This document shows positions 17,470 through 25,960 of a stretch of DNA of 64,000 bases, piece after piece (the stretch's first letter is position 1; every line of letters starts with the position of its first letter). The DNA is from Salipiger abyssi (lineage in GTDB: Bacteria > Pseudomonadota > Alphaproteobacteria > Rhodobacterales > Rhodobacteraceae). The stretch is taken from NCBI RefSeq assembly GCF_001975705.1, contig NZ_CP015093.1:682001-746000 (forward strand). Reading direction: 5' to 3'. A program made the translations under genes and the position numbers. The notes beneath the pieces are model-generated. The model had not been told where the DNA came from and did not search any database. It saw only the letters and a list, made by a program, of their open reading frames with translations.

Positions 17470-17507
17470 TTTGCAAACCCCCTGCTGAATTCGGCTAACT
17501 TTGCAAA
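17470..17507. promoter_or_regulatory. Candidate PccR/ScfR-type operators upstream of pyc
   Basis: TTTGCAAA at 17470-17477 and TTCGGCTAACTTTGCAAA at 17490-17507. The latter aligns with the blocks upstream of pccB (136-152) and pccR (1526-1541, opposite strand). It lies about 80 bp before the pyc start. It suggests that pyruvate carboxylase is under an acyl-CoA-responsive regulator of the same family. Confidence 0.5.
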
Positions 17508-17585
17508 ACCGCCCTTGCGCTGCAACGCGGCATGACGTTCACTCTGCGCCACGGTTACTGGGATGGCCGAAAACGGAGGAATAAC

Positions 17586-20500
17586 ATGCCCGAGTTCCAG
17601 AAGATTCTCATCGCCAACCGCGGTGAGATCGCCATTCGCATCATGCGAGCGGCGAACGAGATGGGGAAGAAGACCGTCGCCGTCTTCGCGGAGGAAGACA
17701 AGCTTGGGCTCCACCGTTTCAAGGCCGACGAAGCCTATCGCATCGGCGAGGGGCTGGGGCCGGTCGCCGCCTACCTGTCGATCCCCGAGATCATCCGCGT
17801 GGCCAAGGAATCGGGCGCCGACGCGATCCATCCGGGCTATGGGCTGCTCTCAGAAAACCCCGATTTCGTCGATGCCTGTGTGGAGGCGGGCATCACCTTT
17901 ATCGGGCCCAAGGCGGAAACCATGCGCGCGCTCGGCGACAAGGCCAGCGCCCGCAAGGTCGCCATCGAAGCGGGCGTTCCGGTCATCCCCGCCACCGAAG
18001 TGCTGGGCGACGATTTCAAAGCCATCGCCAAGGAGGCCGACGAGATCGGCTATCCGCTGATGCTCAAGGCCTCCTGGGGTGGCGGCGGGCGCGGCATGCG
18101 CCCCATCGAAGGCCCCAAGGAGCTGAAGGAAAAGGTGCTGGAGGGCCGCCGCGAGGCCGAAGCCGCCTTTGGCAATGGCGAGGGGTATCTGGAAAAGATG
18201 ATCACCCGCGCCCGCCATGTCGAGGTGCAGATCCTCGGCGACAAGCAGGGCAATATCTACCACCTCTATGAGCGCGACTGCTCGGTGCAGCGCCGCAACC
18301 AGAAAGTGGTCGAGCGCGCCCCTGCCCCCTATCTCTCCGAGGCGCAGCGCGAAGAGCTTTGCGAGCTGGGCCGCAAGATCTGCGCGCATGTGCATTACGA
18401 ATGCGCCGGCACGGTCGAGTTCCTGATGGATATGGACTCCGGCAATTTCTACTTCATCGAGGTCAACCCGCGCGTGCAGGTCGAGCATACGGTGACCGAA
18501 GAGGTCACCGGCATCGACATCGTGCAGGCGCAGATCATGATCGCCGAGGGCAAGAGCCTCGCCGAAGCAACCGGCAAGGCCAGCCAGTACGATATCAAAC
18601 TGACCGGCCATGCGCTGCAAACCCGGATCACCACCGAGGATCCGACCAACAATTTCATCCCCGATTACGGCCGCATCACCGCCTATCGCTCGGCCACCGG
18701 CATGGGCATCCGTCTCGACGGCGGCACCGCCTATGCGGGCGGGGTGATCACCCGCTATTACGATTCGCTGCTGGTGAAGGTGACGGCCAAGGCGCCGACG
18801 CCGGAAAAGGCCATCAAGCGGATGGACCGGGCGCTGCGGGAATTCCGCATCCGGGGGGTGAGCACGAATATCGACTTCGTGATCAACCTGCTGAAGCACC
18901 CGGTGTTCCTCAACAACCAGTACACCACCAAGTTCATCGACACGACGCCCGAGCTCTTCGATTTCAAGAAGCGCCGCGACCGGGGCACCAAGGTGCTGAC
19001 CTATCTCGCCGATATCACGGTGAACGGGCATCCGGAGGTGCAGGGCCGTCCCAAGCCGCATGCGGAGCTGAAGCCGGCCAAGCCGCCGGCACTGCGCACC
19101 GAGACGCCGCCCGCCGGCACCCGCACGCTGCTGGAGGAAAAGGGCGCGCAGGCGGTGGCCGACTGGATGGCGGCGCAGAAACAACTGCTGATCACCGACA
19201 CCACCATGCGCGACGGTCACCAGTCGCTGCTGGCCACCCGCATGCGCTCGCTCGACATGATCAAGGTGGCCCCGGCATATGCGGCGAATCTCTCGGGTCT
19301 GTTCTCGGTGGAATGCTGGGGCGGCGCGACCTTCGACGTGGCCTATCGCTTCCTCCAGGAGTGCCCCTGGCAGCGGCTGCGCGACATCCGCGCCAAGATG
19401 CCCAACGTCATGACGCAGATGCTGCTGCGCGCCTCGAACGGGGTGGGCTATACCAACTATCCCGACAATGTTGTGCAGAGCTTCGTGGCGCAGGCGGCGG
19501 CCTCGGGCGTCGACGTGTTCCGCGTCTTCGACAGCCTGAACTGGGTCGAAAACATGCGCGTCGCCATGGATGCGGTGATCGAAAGCGGCAAGGTCTGCGA
19601 GGGCACGATCTGCTATACCGGCGATATCCTCGACCCGGCCCGCGCCAAGTACGACCTGAAATACTATGTCGCGATGGGCAAGGAGCTGAAGGCCGCCGGC
19701 GCGCATGTGCTGGGGCTGAAGGACATGGCCGGGCTGCTGAAACCCTCCGCCGCCGGTGCGCTGATCACCGCGCTGAAGGAAGAGGTGGGCCTGCCGATCC
19801 ATTTCCACACCCATGACACCTCCGGCGCGGCTATCGCCACCATCATGGAGGCGTCGAAAGCGGGCGTCGACGCGGTGGATGCGGCGATGGACGCGCTTTC
19901 GGGCAACACCTCGCAGCCGACGCTGGGCTCCATCGTCGAGGCGCTGCGCCATACCGAGCGCGACACCGGGCTCGACATGGAGGTGATCCGCGAGACCTCG
20001 AACTACTGGGAAGCGGTGCGCGGGCAATACGCCGCCTTCGAGAGCGGCATGCAGGCGCCGGCCTCCGAGGTCTATCTGCACGAGATGCCGGGCGGCCAGT
20101 TCACCAACCTCAAGGCGCAGGCGCGTTCGCTGGGACTGGAAGAACGCTGGCACGAGGTCGCCAAGACCTATGCCGACGTGAACATGATGTTCGGCGATAT
20201 CGTCAAGGTGACGCCGTCGTCGAAGGTCGTGGGCGACATGGCGCTGATGATGGTGAGCCAGGGCCTGACCCGCGCGCAGGTCGAGGATCCGAAAACCGAG
20301 GTGAGCTTCCCCGATTCGGTCATCGACATGATGCGCGGCAATCTCGGCCAGCCGCCGGGCGGCTTCCCCGACGGGATCGTCAAGAAGGTGCTGAAGAGCG
20401 AAAAGCCCAACACCGACCGCCCCGGCGCGCATCTGCCGCCCGCCGATTTCGACGCGCTGCGCAAGGAGCTGGAAGCGAAATTCGAGGATGTCGAATTCGA

Positions 20501-21029
20501 CGACGAGGATTTCAACGGCTACCTGATGTATCCCAAGGTCTTCACCGATTACGTCGCCCGGCACGAGGATTACGGCCCCGTGCGGGTGCTGCCGACGCTG
20601 AGCTATTTCTACGGCATGCAGCCCGGCGAGGAGATCACCGCCGAGATCGACCCGGGCAAGACGCTGGAGATCCGGCTGATCGCGGTGGGTGAGACCCAGG
20701 ACGATGGCGAGGTGCGGGTGTTCTTCGAGCTGAACGGCCAGCCGCGCACCATCCGCGTGGCCGACCGCAAGGCCAAGGCCTCCTCGGCGGCGCGGCCCAA
20801 GGCCGAGACCGGCAATCCCGACCATATCGGCGCGCCGATGCCCGGCGTGGTGGCAAGCGTCGCGGTCTCGGTCGGGCAGAAGGTCAAGGAGGGCGATCTG
20901 CTGCTGACCATCGAGGCGATGAAGATGGAAACCGGTCTGCACGCCGAACGCGACGCCACCATCAAGGCGGTGCATGTGATGCCGGGCGGCCAGATCGACG
21001 CCAAGGATCTGCTGATCGAGCTGGAATAG
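17586..21029 (+). CDS. pyc: Pyruvate carboxylase
   Basis: 1147 residues, full length for the single-chain enzyme that carboxylates pyruvate to oxaloacetate. Residues 1-470 are biotin carboxylase (ILIANRGEIAIRI, ATP-grasp KASWGGGGRGM, EVNPRVQVEHTVTEE). About 535-810 is the carboxyltransferase domain (TTMRDGHQSLLATRMR; metal ligands in HFHTHDTSG). The biotin-carrier domain is at the end with the biotinylated Lys1113 in EAMKMET. The ATG at 17586 follows AACGGAGG. It is anaplerotic and is needed on C3 substrates, which fits the shared operator motifs with pccB/pccR. Confidence 0.97.
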   Translation: MPEFQKILIANRGEIAIRIMRAANEMGKKTVAVFAEEDKLGLHRFKADEAYRIGEGLGPVAAYLSIPEIIRVAKESGADAIHPGYGLLSENPDFVDACVEAGITFIGPKAETMRALGDKASARKVAIEAGVPVIPATEVLGDDFKAIAKEADEIGYPLMLKASWGGGGRGMRPIEGPKELKEKVLEGRREAEAAFGNGEGYLEKMITRARHVEVQILGDKQGNIYHLYERDCSVQRRNQKVVERAPAPYLSEAQREELCELGRKICAHVHYECAGTVEFLMDMDSGNFYFIEVNPRVQVEHTVTEEVTGIDIVQAQIMIAEGKSLAEATGKASQYDIKLTGHALQTRITTEDPTNNFIPDYGRITAYRSATGMGIRLDGGTAYAGGVITRYYDSLLVKVTAKAPTPEKAIKRMDRALREFRIRGVSTNIDFVINLLKHPVFLNNQYTTKFIDTTPELFDFKKRRDRGTKVLTYLADITVNGHPEVQGRPKPHAELKPAKPPALRTETPPAGTRTLLEEKGAQAVADWMAAQKQLLITDTTMRDGHQSLLATRMRSLDMIKVAPAYAANLSGLFSVECWGGATFDVAYRFLQECPWQRLRDIRAKMPNVMTQMLLRASNGVGYTNYPDNVVQSFVAQAAASGVDVFRVFDSLNWVENMRVAMDAVIESGKVCEGTICYTGDILDPARAKYDLKYYVAMGKELKAAGAHVLGLKDMAGLLKPSAAGALITALKEEVGLPIHFHTHDTSGAAIATIMEASKAGVDAVDAAMDALSGNTSQPTLGSIVEALRHTERDTGLDMEVIRETSNYWEAVRGQYAAFESGMQAPASEVYLHEMPGGQFTNLKAQARSLGLEERWHEVAKTYADVNMMFGDIVKVTPSSKVVGDMALMMVSQGLTRAQVEDPKTEVSFPDSVIDMMRGNLGQPPGGFPDGIVKKVLKSEKPNTDRPGAHLPPADFDALRKELEAKFEDVEFDDEDFNGYLMYPKVFTDYVARHEDYGPVRVLPTLSYFYGMQPGEEITAEIDPGKTLEIRLIAVGETQDDGEVRVFFELNGQPRTIRVADRKAKASSAARPKAETGNPDHIGAPMPGVVASVAVSVGQKVKEGDLLLTIEAMKMETGLHAERDATIKAVHVMPGGQIDAKDLLIELE

Positions 21030-21089
21030 ACATGTTGCGGGGCGGGGATGCGCTATCCCTGCCCCGCGCCTGTTTTCAGGGTGTTTTTT

Positions 21090-21110
21090 GAGTATTTGAA
21101 GAAAGATGAA
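21090..21110. repeat. GAGTATTTGAAGAAAGATGAA intergenic repeat, copy 2
   Basis: GAGTATTTGAAG-AAAGATGAA lies between pyc and the rhodanese gene, reading towards the latter, with GGGG immediately after. The identical unit is found at 46506-46526 in front of the PuuB-like gene. Confidence 0.65.
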
Positions 21111-21141
21111 GGGGCCTGCGGGCCGCCGGGGAGGAGGACGC

Positions 21142-21543
21142 ATGGCATTGAAGATCACCGCGGCGCAGCTTGTGGCCGAGGCGCGCACCCAGATTCCAGA
21201 GGTGGAGACTGCCGAGGCCATCGCGCAGCTTGGCGATCCGGATCTGGTGATCGTCGATATCCGCGATGTGCGCGAACGCCAGCGCACCGGCTGCATTCCC
21301 GGCTCGGTGCACGCGCCGCGCGGCATGATCGAATTCTGGGTCGATCCGGAAAGCCCTTATCACAAGGAGGTCTTCGACCAGGAGGGCAAGCGCTATCTCT
21401 TTCACTGCGCCAGCGGCTGGCGCTCGGCGTTGACCGTGGCGACGCTTCAGGAGATGGGATTCGAAGCCGCCCATCTGAAGGACGGCTTCAACGACTGGGT
21501 GAGCGCCGGCGGGCCCGTCGAGCCGGTCGCACCCAAGGGCTGA
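21142..21543 (+). CDS. Rhodanese-like sulfurtransferase
   Basis: A 133-residue single-domain rhodanese. The catalytic cysteine is Cys89 in the loop HCASGWRSA, which matches the C-x-x-G-x-R-S pattern of active enzymes. VIVDIRDVRERQRTG and GFNDW are further family marks. It probably moves sulfane sulfur from thiosulfate or persulfides to thiols in the cytoplasm. The ATG at 21142 has a strong GAGGAGG site. Upstream codons from 21106 fall in the intergenic repeat and are not coding. It follows pyc by 112 bp. Confidence 0.9.
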   Translation: MALKITAAQLVAEARTQIPEVETAEAIAQLGDPDLVIVDIRDVRERQRTGCIPGSVHAPRGMIEFWVDPESPYHKEVFDQEGKRYLFHCASGWRSALTVATLQEMGFEAAHLKDGFNDWVSAGGPVEPVAPKG

Positions 21544-21551
21544 GGTCCGCC

Positions 21552-22049
21552 TCAGCGGGCGAGCACGGCGAAAAGATCGTTGCGCGCACGGCCCGAGGTG
21601 GCGGCGAGTTCGCTTAGGCTCTGGTCGGTATCGGCCACCGCAAAGCCCGCCGCCTCAAGCGTGGCGCTCAGTGTTGCGGGCGTTTCGCCGAGCACGGCGG
21701 CAACCTCGGCGACAGACCCATCCAGCATCTTTTGCGCCACGGCAAAGGCCGGCGGTCGGCCGCCGCCTGCGCCCTGCCCCATGCTCGGCACGATGAAGGC
21801 GGCGGCGGCCAGCGCCGAGACCGCAAGCGTGCCGGCAAAGAGCGGGCGGCGCAGATAGCCCAGCATCGGGCGCCAGTTTTTCCAGACATGCAGCACGAAG
21901 GGCAGGATCAGCAGCAGGCTCAGCCATTCGTGCATGCTGTGGAACCAGGCCGGATTCCAATGAAAGAACAGCGCCAGCCCGGAAAGCAGCGAGATCAGGA
22001 ACAGGCCGGTGAGGAGCGGCGTGGCGATACGTTTGAGAAAGGGTGTCAT
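21552..22049 (-). CDS. DUF4405-like membrane protein
   Basis: 165 residues. Three hydrophobic helices occupy the first 100 residues, with histidines in the pattern LALFFHWNP, WFHSMHEWLSL and PFVLHVWKNW. This resembles the small cytochrome-b-like DUF4405 family that may bind heme in the membrane. The C-terminal 60 residues are soluble and predicted outside or inside the membrane without clear motif. The ATG at 22049 is preferred over upstream in-frame codons, because it begins the first helix. Convergent with the rhodanese gene (8 bp between stops). The electron-transfer role is inferred. Confidence 0.7.
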   Translation of the reverse strand: MTPFLKRIATPLLTGLFLISLLSGLALFFHWNPAWFHSMHEWLSLLLILPFVLHVWKNWRPMLGYLRRPLFAGTLAVSALAAAAFIVPSMGQGAGGGRPPAFAVAQKMLDGSVAEVAAVLGETPATLSATLEAAGFAVADTDQSLSELAATSGRARNDLFAVLAR

Positions 22050-22178
22050 GGCGGTCTCTTGGCTTTGACGGAACGAAAATCGGCGCGGCGGGTGCGGGGC
22101 GCCCTGGGCCGCGTCTTCTTTCACGCCGAAGCCCGGATCGCCCGTCGCGGATTTCCTGCGGGGCGGGCAAATTTCCTC

Positions 22179-22207
22179 TTGCAGAGCGGCGCGCAAGCCT
22201 CTACATC
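22179..22207 (+). promoter_or_regulatory. Candidate promoter of the tRNA-Gly pair
   Basis: TTGCAG (22179-22184), a 17 bp spacer and TACATC (22202-22207) resemble sigma-70 -35 and -10 boxes, 18 bp before the first tRNA. Confidence 0.4.
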
Positions 22208-22225
22208 GCCTGCACCATCGGGAAC

Positions 22226-22300
22226 GCGGGCGTAGCTCAGGGGTAGAGCATTACCTTGCCAAGGTAAGGGTCGTGAGTTCGAATCTCATCGCCCGCTCCA
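22226..22300 (+). tRNA. tRNA-Gly (anticodon GCC), copy 1
   Basis: 75 nt with the CCA encoded. The acceptor GCGGGCG pairs with CGCCCGC. The D arm is GCTC-AGGGGTA-GAGC, the anticodon stem-loop TTACC-TTGCCAA-GGTAA (GCC at 22258-22260) and the T arm GTGAG-TTCGAAT-CTCAT. Reads GGC and GGU codons. Confidence 0.98.
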
Positions 22301-22337
22301 GATGGACCCTTCGACAGCAGGACTGTCGTAAACGGAT

Positions 22338-22412
22338 GCGGGCGTAGCTCAGGGGTAGAGCATTACCTTGCCAAGGTAAGGGTCGTGAGTTCGAATCTCA
22401 TCGCCCGCTCCA
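22338..22412 (+). tRNA. tRNA-Gly (anticodon GCC), copy 2
   Basis: Identical base for base to copy 1, starting 37 nt after it, with GCC at 22370-22372 and an encoded CCA. It is followed by a short T-run, so the two are probably co-transcribed. Confidence 0.98.
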
Positions 22413-22710
22413 ATTTTTCAACACCATCAGGCAACAGACGTGACCGGTCATCGTACCGTTTGCAGCCTGTTCCGCGCCCATGACGTTCTTCGACCATCTG
22501 TGCACGCCGCTCCTCCGGGCATCCCGGAGTCTGCTCAGAGCAGATCTTGGCACGCGAGGCATCGCGCCGGGAAAAGTTGATAAACTTAATAAGGTATTGA
22601 AATTTGCCGCCGCCTGTGGTGAATCTCCCTCCGATCACCAGAGCCAGCTTCCTGCCGAGACAGGCAACGCCAGCGGACCGTGTACCTGACCACGTTTCAA
22701 GGAGTTGCCG
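22413..22710. other. Gene-free leader between tRNA-Gly and the TonB operon
   Basis: 298 bp. It opens with a T-run after the tRNA. A locally AT-rich stretch at about 22574-22606 (GTTGATAAACTTAATAAGG within it) is a plausible promoter/operator site for the iron-regulated TonB operon that starts at 22711. No convincing coding frame is seen. Confidence 0.5.
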
Positions 22711-23157
22711 GTGTCCCGTGCCGTCCCCCCCGCCTTTCGCCGCGCGCTGATCGCATGCGCCGCCGCGCTGGTCCTGCCCGCAGCGCTTGCCGCGCAAGAG
22801 GCCGCCCCGACCGGCCTGTCGCTGGAACTGAACGCGCAGGAGCAGCTCGAAAAGGGCTGCAAACTCAGCTTCCTCGCCCGCAACAGCTTTGACGGCGACA
22901 TTGCCAAGGCGGTGTTCGAAACCGTGCTGTTCGACAGCGACGGCCAGGTCGAGCGCCTGACGCTGTTCGATTTCGGCACCCTGCCCGCCGGCAAGCCCCG
23001 GCTGCGGCAATTCGTTGTGCCCGGGCTGCAATGCGATGCGCTGGGGCAGATTCTGATCAATGGCGCCAGCACCTGCGAGGCGGGCGCGCTGGGGGCCGAG
23101 GCCTGCGGCAACGGGCTGACACTGAGCAGCCGCACCGATGTGGAGATGATGGGATGA
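22711..23157 (+). CDS. Secreted protein of unknown function, first gene of the exbBD-tonB operon
   Basis: 148 residues with a signal peptide (RALIACAAALVLPAALAAQ) and a soluble body with four cysteines (KGCKLSFLA, GLQCDALG, STCEAG, EACGNG). These probably form two disulfides in the periplasm. The GTG at 22711 is chosen because AAGGAG lies 6 bp upstream; the TTG at 22705 is too close. The stop overlaps the exbB start by 4 bp. I do not recognise the family. Its place at the head of an ExbB/ExbD/TonB operon suggests a partner of the energising complex or of heme uptake. Confidence 0.75.
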   Translation: MSRAVPPAFRRALIACAAALVLPAALAAQEAAPTGLSLELNAQEQLEKGCKLSFLARNSFDGDIAKAVFETVLFDSDGQVERLTLFDFGTLPAGKPRLRQFVVPGLQCDALGQILINGASTCEAGALGAEACGNGLTLSSRTDVEMMG

Positions 23158-23831
23158 TGAACTCTCTGTACCAATCCGTTGCCGACCTGGTGATCCGCAT
23201 CGCCGAGCTCGGCGGGCCGGTCGTGCTGCTGCTGATCGTGCTGTCGGTGCTGACGCTGACCGTGATCCTCTACAAGCTCTGGCAGTTCCGCGCCGCCGGT
23301 GTCGGGCGCCACAAGGCGCTGCGCCTCGCCGTCTCCGCCTGGGACGCGGGCGATACCGGCACCGCGCGCAGCGAGCTGGCGCAGTCCAAGAGCTATCTCA
23401 AGCCGGTGATCGCCATGGCCTTTGCCGGGCGCTGCGATCAGGCGCGGCTCGATGCCGAGGCCGAGACCCGCTTCGCCCGGCTCGAAAGCGGCTTCCGCTT
23501 TCTCGATTCGGTGGCGCAGCTGTCGCCGCTGCTGGGGCTGTTCGGCACCGTTCTGGGGATGATCTCGGCATTCCAGGCGCTTCAGGAGGCCGGCGCGCAG
23601 GTCGACCCGTCGATCCTCGCCGGCGGCATCTGGGTGGCGCTGCTGACCACCGCCGTGGGGCTCGCCGTGGCGATGCCGACCTCGATCGTGCTGAGCTGGT
23701 TCGAGACCCGCATGGAGAAAGAGCGCGTGCTGGCCGAAAAGGCGCTGCGCAGCGTGCAGTCCCCCGCCGGCGGCATGCCGCCGCAGGAAACCGCCGTCCA
23801 AGCCCCGGCCGGAGCCCCCGCCCATGCGTAA
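23154..23831 (+). CDS. exbB: MotA/TolQ/ExbB proton channel protein
   Basis: 225 residues with three membrane helices: ELGGPVVLLLIVLSVLTLTV near residue 20, then the conserved pair LSPLLGLFGTVLGMISAFQAL and ALLTTAVGLAVAMPTSIVL. It forms the pentameric channel around ExbD that energises TonB with the proton gradient. It is about 20 residues shorter than E. coli ExbB at the ends. It overlaps the upstream gene (ATGA) and the following exbD by 8 bp. Confidence 0.93.
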   Translation: MMNSLYQSVADLVIRIAELGGPVVLLLIVLSVLTLTVILYKLWQFRAAGVGRHKALRLAVSAWDAGDTGTARSELAQSKSYLKPVIAMAFAGRCDQARLDAEAETRFARLESGFRFLDSVAQLSPLLGLFGTVLGMISAFQALQEAGAQVDPSILAGGIWVALLTTAVGLAVAMPTSIVLSWFETRMEKERVLAEKALRSVQSPAGGMPPQETAVQAPAGAPAHA

Positions 23832-24216
23832 GATGCGGCGCAGGCGCAAACTTTCGATGACGTCGCTGATCGACGTCATCTTCCTGCTGCTGCTCTTCTT
23901 CATGCTGACCTCGACCTTCACGCGCTTTGCCGAGGTCGAGCTGACCTCCGGCGGCACCGGTGCCGCACCCTCCGCCTCCGAGCGCCCGCTCTTCCTTCAG
24001 CTCGGGCCGGAGACCGCGCGGCTCAACAGCGCCGACGTGGCGCTGGAGGGTCTCGCCGAGGCGCTCGCCGAGCAGCGCGGCGAGGCCAGCGCAAGCGAGG
24101 CGCGGCGGCTTCTGGTCGCACTTCAGCCCGGCGTCACCGCGCAGCGCCTGACCGATCTGCTGGTGATCCTGCGCGGCATACCGGGCTTCACGCCCACCGT
24201 TCTGGGAGCGTCCTGA
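23824..24216 (+). CDS. exbD: ExbD/TolR-type protein 1 (with the proton-path Asp)
   Basis: 130 residues: a basic N-terminus, one membrane helix LIDVIFLLLLFFMLTSTF and a periplasmic domain. Asp17 in SLIDVIF is at the place of the essential proton-carrying aspartate of ExbD/TolR/MotB. Overlaps exbB by 8 bp and the second exbD by 1 bp (TGATG). Confidence 0.92.
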   Translation: MRKMRRRRKLSMTSLIDVIFLLLLFFMLTSTFTRFAEVELTSGGTGAAPSASERPLFLQLGPETARLNSADVALEGLAEALAEQRGEASASEARRLLVALQPGVTAQRLTDLLVILRGIPGFTPTVLGAS

Positions 24217-24605
24217 TGCGTGCGCGCCGACCGAAAACCGAACGCGAGCCGACCATCGCCCTGATCAACATCGTCTTTCTGATGCTGATCTTCTTTCTCG
24301 TGGCCGGCACGCTGGCCCAGCCGCTCGACCCTGAGCTGAAGCTGGTGAGCACCGCCGATCTGGAAGGCAGCCCGCCGCCGCCCGATGCGCTGGTGGTGCA
24401 TCCCGACGGCGCGCTCAGCCTGCGCGGCGAGGTGCAGGACTCGCCCGAGACCTATCTCGCGGCGCTGGATCCCGAGGCCCGTGCGCTGGTGCGGCTGGTG
24501 CCCGACCGCGATCTGCCCGCCGCCGATCTGGTGGAGGTGGCGCGGGCGCTGCGTGCCGGCGGTGCGGAAAAGGTCATGATCGTGAGTGAAAGGGGGCTGC
24601 AATGA
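24216..24605 (+). CDS. exbD: ExbD/TolR-type protein 2 (Asp replaced by Asn)
   Basis: 129 residues with the same layout as its neighbour: a basic start, helix LINIVFLMLIFFLVAGTL and a periplasmic domain. At the position of the essential aspartate it has Asn18 (ALINIVF instead of LIDV). Since ExbD works as a dimer inside the ExbB pentamer, this subunit may pair with the Asp-bearing protein to give an asymmetric dimer with one proton carrier. Overlaps tonB by 4 bp. Confidence 0.9.
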   Translation: MRARRPKTEREPTIALINIVFLMLIFFLVAGTLAQPLDPELKLVSTADLEGSPPPPDALVVHPDGALSLRGEVQDSPETYLAALDPEARALVRLVPDRDLPAADLVEVARALRAGGAEKVMIVSERGLQ

Positions 24606-25600
24606 TTGCCAAATCCCGCGTTCTCAAAGGCGTTGCGCTGCTTCTGGCATGCAGCGCCCATGGCGCGCTCGCGCTGGCGCTGCTGCCCGGCAGCGAGGCC
24701 ATCGAGATCGAGGGCTCGGACGGCGCCGCCGAGGCGCGGCTCGGATCGAGCTTCGCCGATATGGCGGCGGGCACGATTTCCGCCACACCGCCCGAAGAGC
24801 CCACCGAGGCCGAGCCGGTGGAAGAGGCGGCGCTGACCCCGGAACCGCCCACCGAAACCGAGCCCGCGCCGACACCGCCGGAGGCGGAAGCGCCGGCGCC
24901 CGCTGAAAGCGAACAGGCCAGCCCCAGCCCGGCGCCGCAGGCCGAGCCAGTGCCCGACACGGCGGTGGCAGACCCCGTACCCACTGCGCCCGCGCCCGAT
25001 GCGGTCGCCGCGCTGCCGGCGGAGACGCCCGAACAGACCGAATCCGAGGCCCCAGCCGAACGTATCGAGGCCGAGGACGACACGCCTCCGAACGCGATGG
25101 CAAGCTCGCTGCGCCCGATGGAACGGCCTGAAACCCTGCGCAAGCCGGAGCCCGCCCCGAAACCTGCGGCAAAGCCCAAACCCAAGACCCAGACCGCCCG
25201 CAAGCAGCCCGAGCGCAAGCCCCAGGCCGCACCGCAGGGCAATGCCGACCGCAACGCCAAGGCCGGTCAGGAAGCGGGCAAGGAAACCGCCCGCGCCACC
25301 CGCAGCGGCTCGGGCGGCAAGACGAAACAGTCGGGCAACGCCGCAGCAAGCAACTATCCCGGCAAGGTCATGCGCAAGCTCTCGCGCGTGCCGCGCCCGC
25401 GGCTGAACGCCCGCGGCGCCACCGTCGTGGCCTTCCGGATCTCGGGAAGCGGCGGGCTGGCCGGTGTCTCGGTGGCGCGCAGCTCTGGTTCTTCGGCGCT
25501 CGACAGCGCGGCGCTGAGGGTGGTGCAACGCGCCGCCCCCTTCCCCGCGCCGCCCGCCGGGGCGCAGCGCAGCTTCTCGATCCAGATCAAAGGCCGCTAA
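24602..25600 (+). CDS. tonB: TonB energy transducer
   Basis: 332 residues. An N-terminal membrane anchor (GVALLLACSAHGALALALL, with the His of TonB anchors in CSAHGA) is followed by a long Pro/Glu/Ala-rich spacer. The C-terminal TonB domain starts at about residue 253 (NYPGKVMRKLSRVPRP to FSIQIKGR). It couples the ExbB/ExbD motor to the outer-membrane receptor encoded opposite at 25961. Overlaps the second exbD (ATGA), last gene of the operon, with a terminator at 25636. Confidence 0.93.
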   Translation: MIAKSRVLKGVALLLACSAHGALALALLPGSEAIEIEGSDGAAEARLGSSFADMAAGTISATPPEEPTEAEPVEEAALTPEPPTETEPAPTPPEAEAPAPAESEQASPSPAPQAEPVPDTAVADPVPTAPAPDAVAALPAETPEQTESEAPAERIEAEDDTPPNAMASSLRPMERPETLRKPEPAPKPAAKPKPKTQTARKQPERKPQAAPQGNADRNAKAGQEAGKETARATRSGSGGKTKQSGNAAASNYPGKVMRKLSRVPRPRLNARGATVVAFRISGSGGLAGVSVARSSGSSALDSAALRVVQRAAPFPAPPAGAQRSFSIQIKGR

Positions 25601-25635
25601 CGGCCTGGGCAGGCTCTCTTCCCGGAGATCGCGGC

Positions 25636-25664
25636 AAGGGCGGGCAGCAATGTCCGCCCTTTTT
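25636..25664 (+). terminator. Rho-independent terminator after tonB
   Basis: AAGGGCGG (25636-25643) pairs with CCGCCCTT (25654-25661), followed by a T-run. Confidence 0.85.
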
Positions 25665-25960
25665 GCGTACCGCTCGCGACGAAGGCGACCCGTTGGCTCA
25701 AGCCCCCCGGGGGATCGTACCAGAACAGCCCGGCGTGTCGCGCTCTCCCCCGTACAGTCGTCGGCACCCGCCATCCTGACGGAATGCCGGTCACACGCCT
25801 GCCCAAGCAGCCGACCCCGTCCGCAAAGAGACATCCCCGAGCAAGCGTCACGCCGCTGAGACCGTCCCCCCTCGTCTCCAGCCTCCAAAACGAGAAACGC
25901 CCCCCGGGAGACCCGGGAGGCGTTTCCACCTTACTCCACCGCGAGGGAACAGCGGCGGGA
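25665..25960. other. Gap between convergent tonB and receptor genes; minus-strand terminator at 25895-25925
   Basis: The stretch 25665-25890 shows no convincing gene or repeat. At 25895-25901 AAACGCC pairs with GGCGTTT at 25919-25925 around an inner CCCGGGAGACCCGGG. Read on the minus strand this hairpin is followed by TTTTG, so it should end the receptor transcript. Confidence 0.65.

Noticed and set aside
17850..21326. 1158-codon open frame on the minus strand opposite pyc
   Set aside because: It is the mirror of pyc in GC-rich DNA; it has His/Arg/Gly-rich composition, no motif and no ribosome site, whereas pyc has all family motifs.
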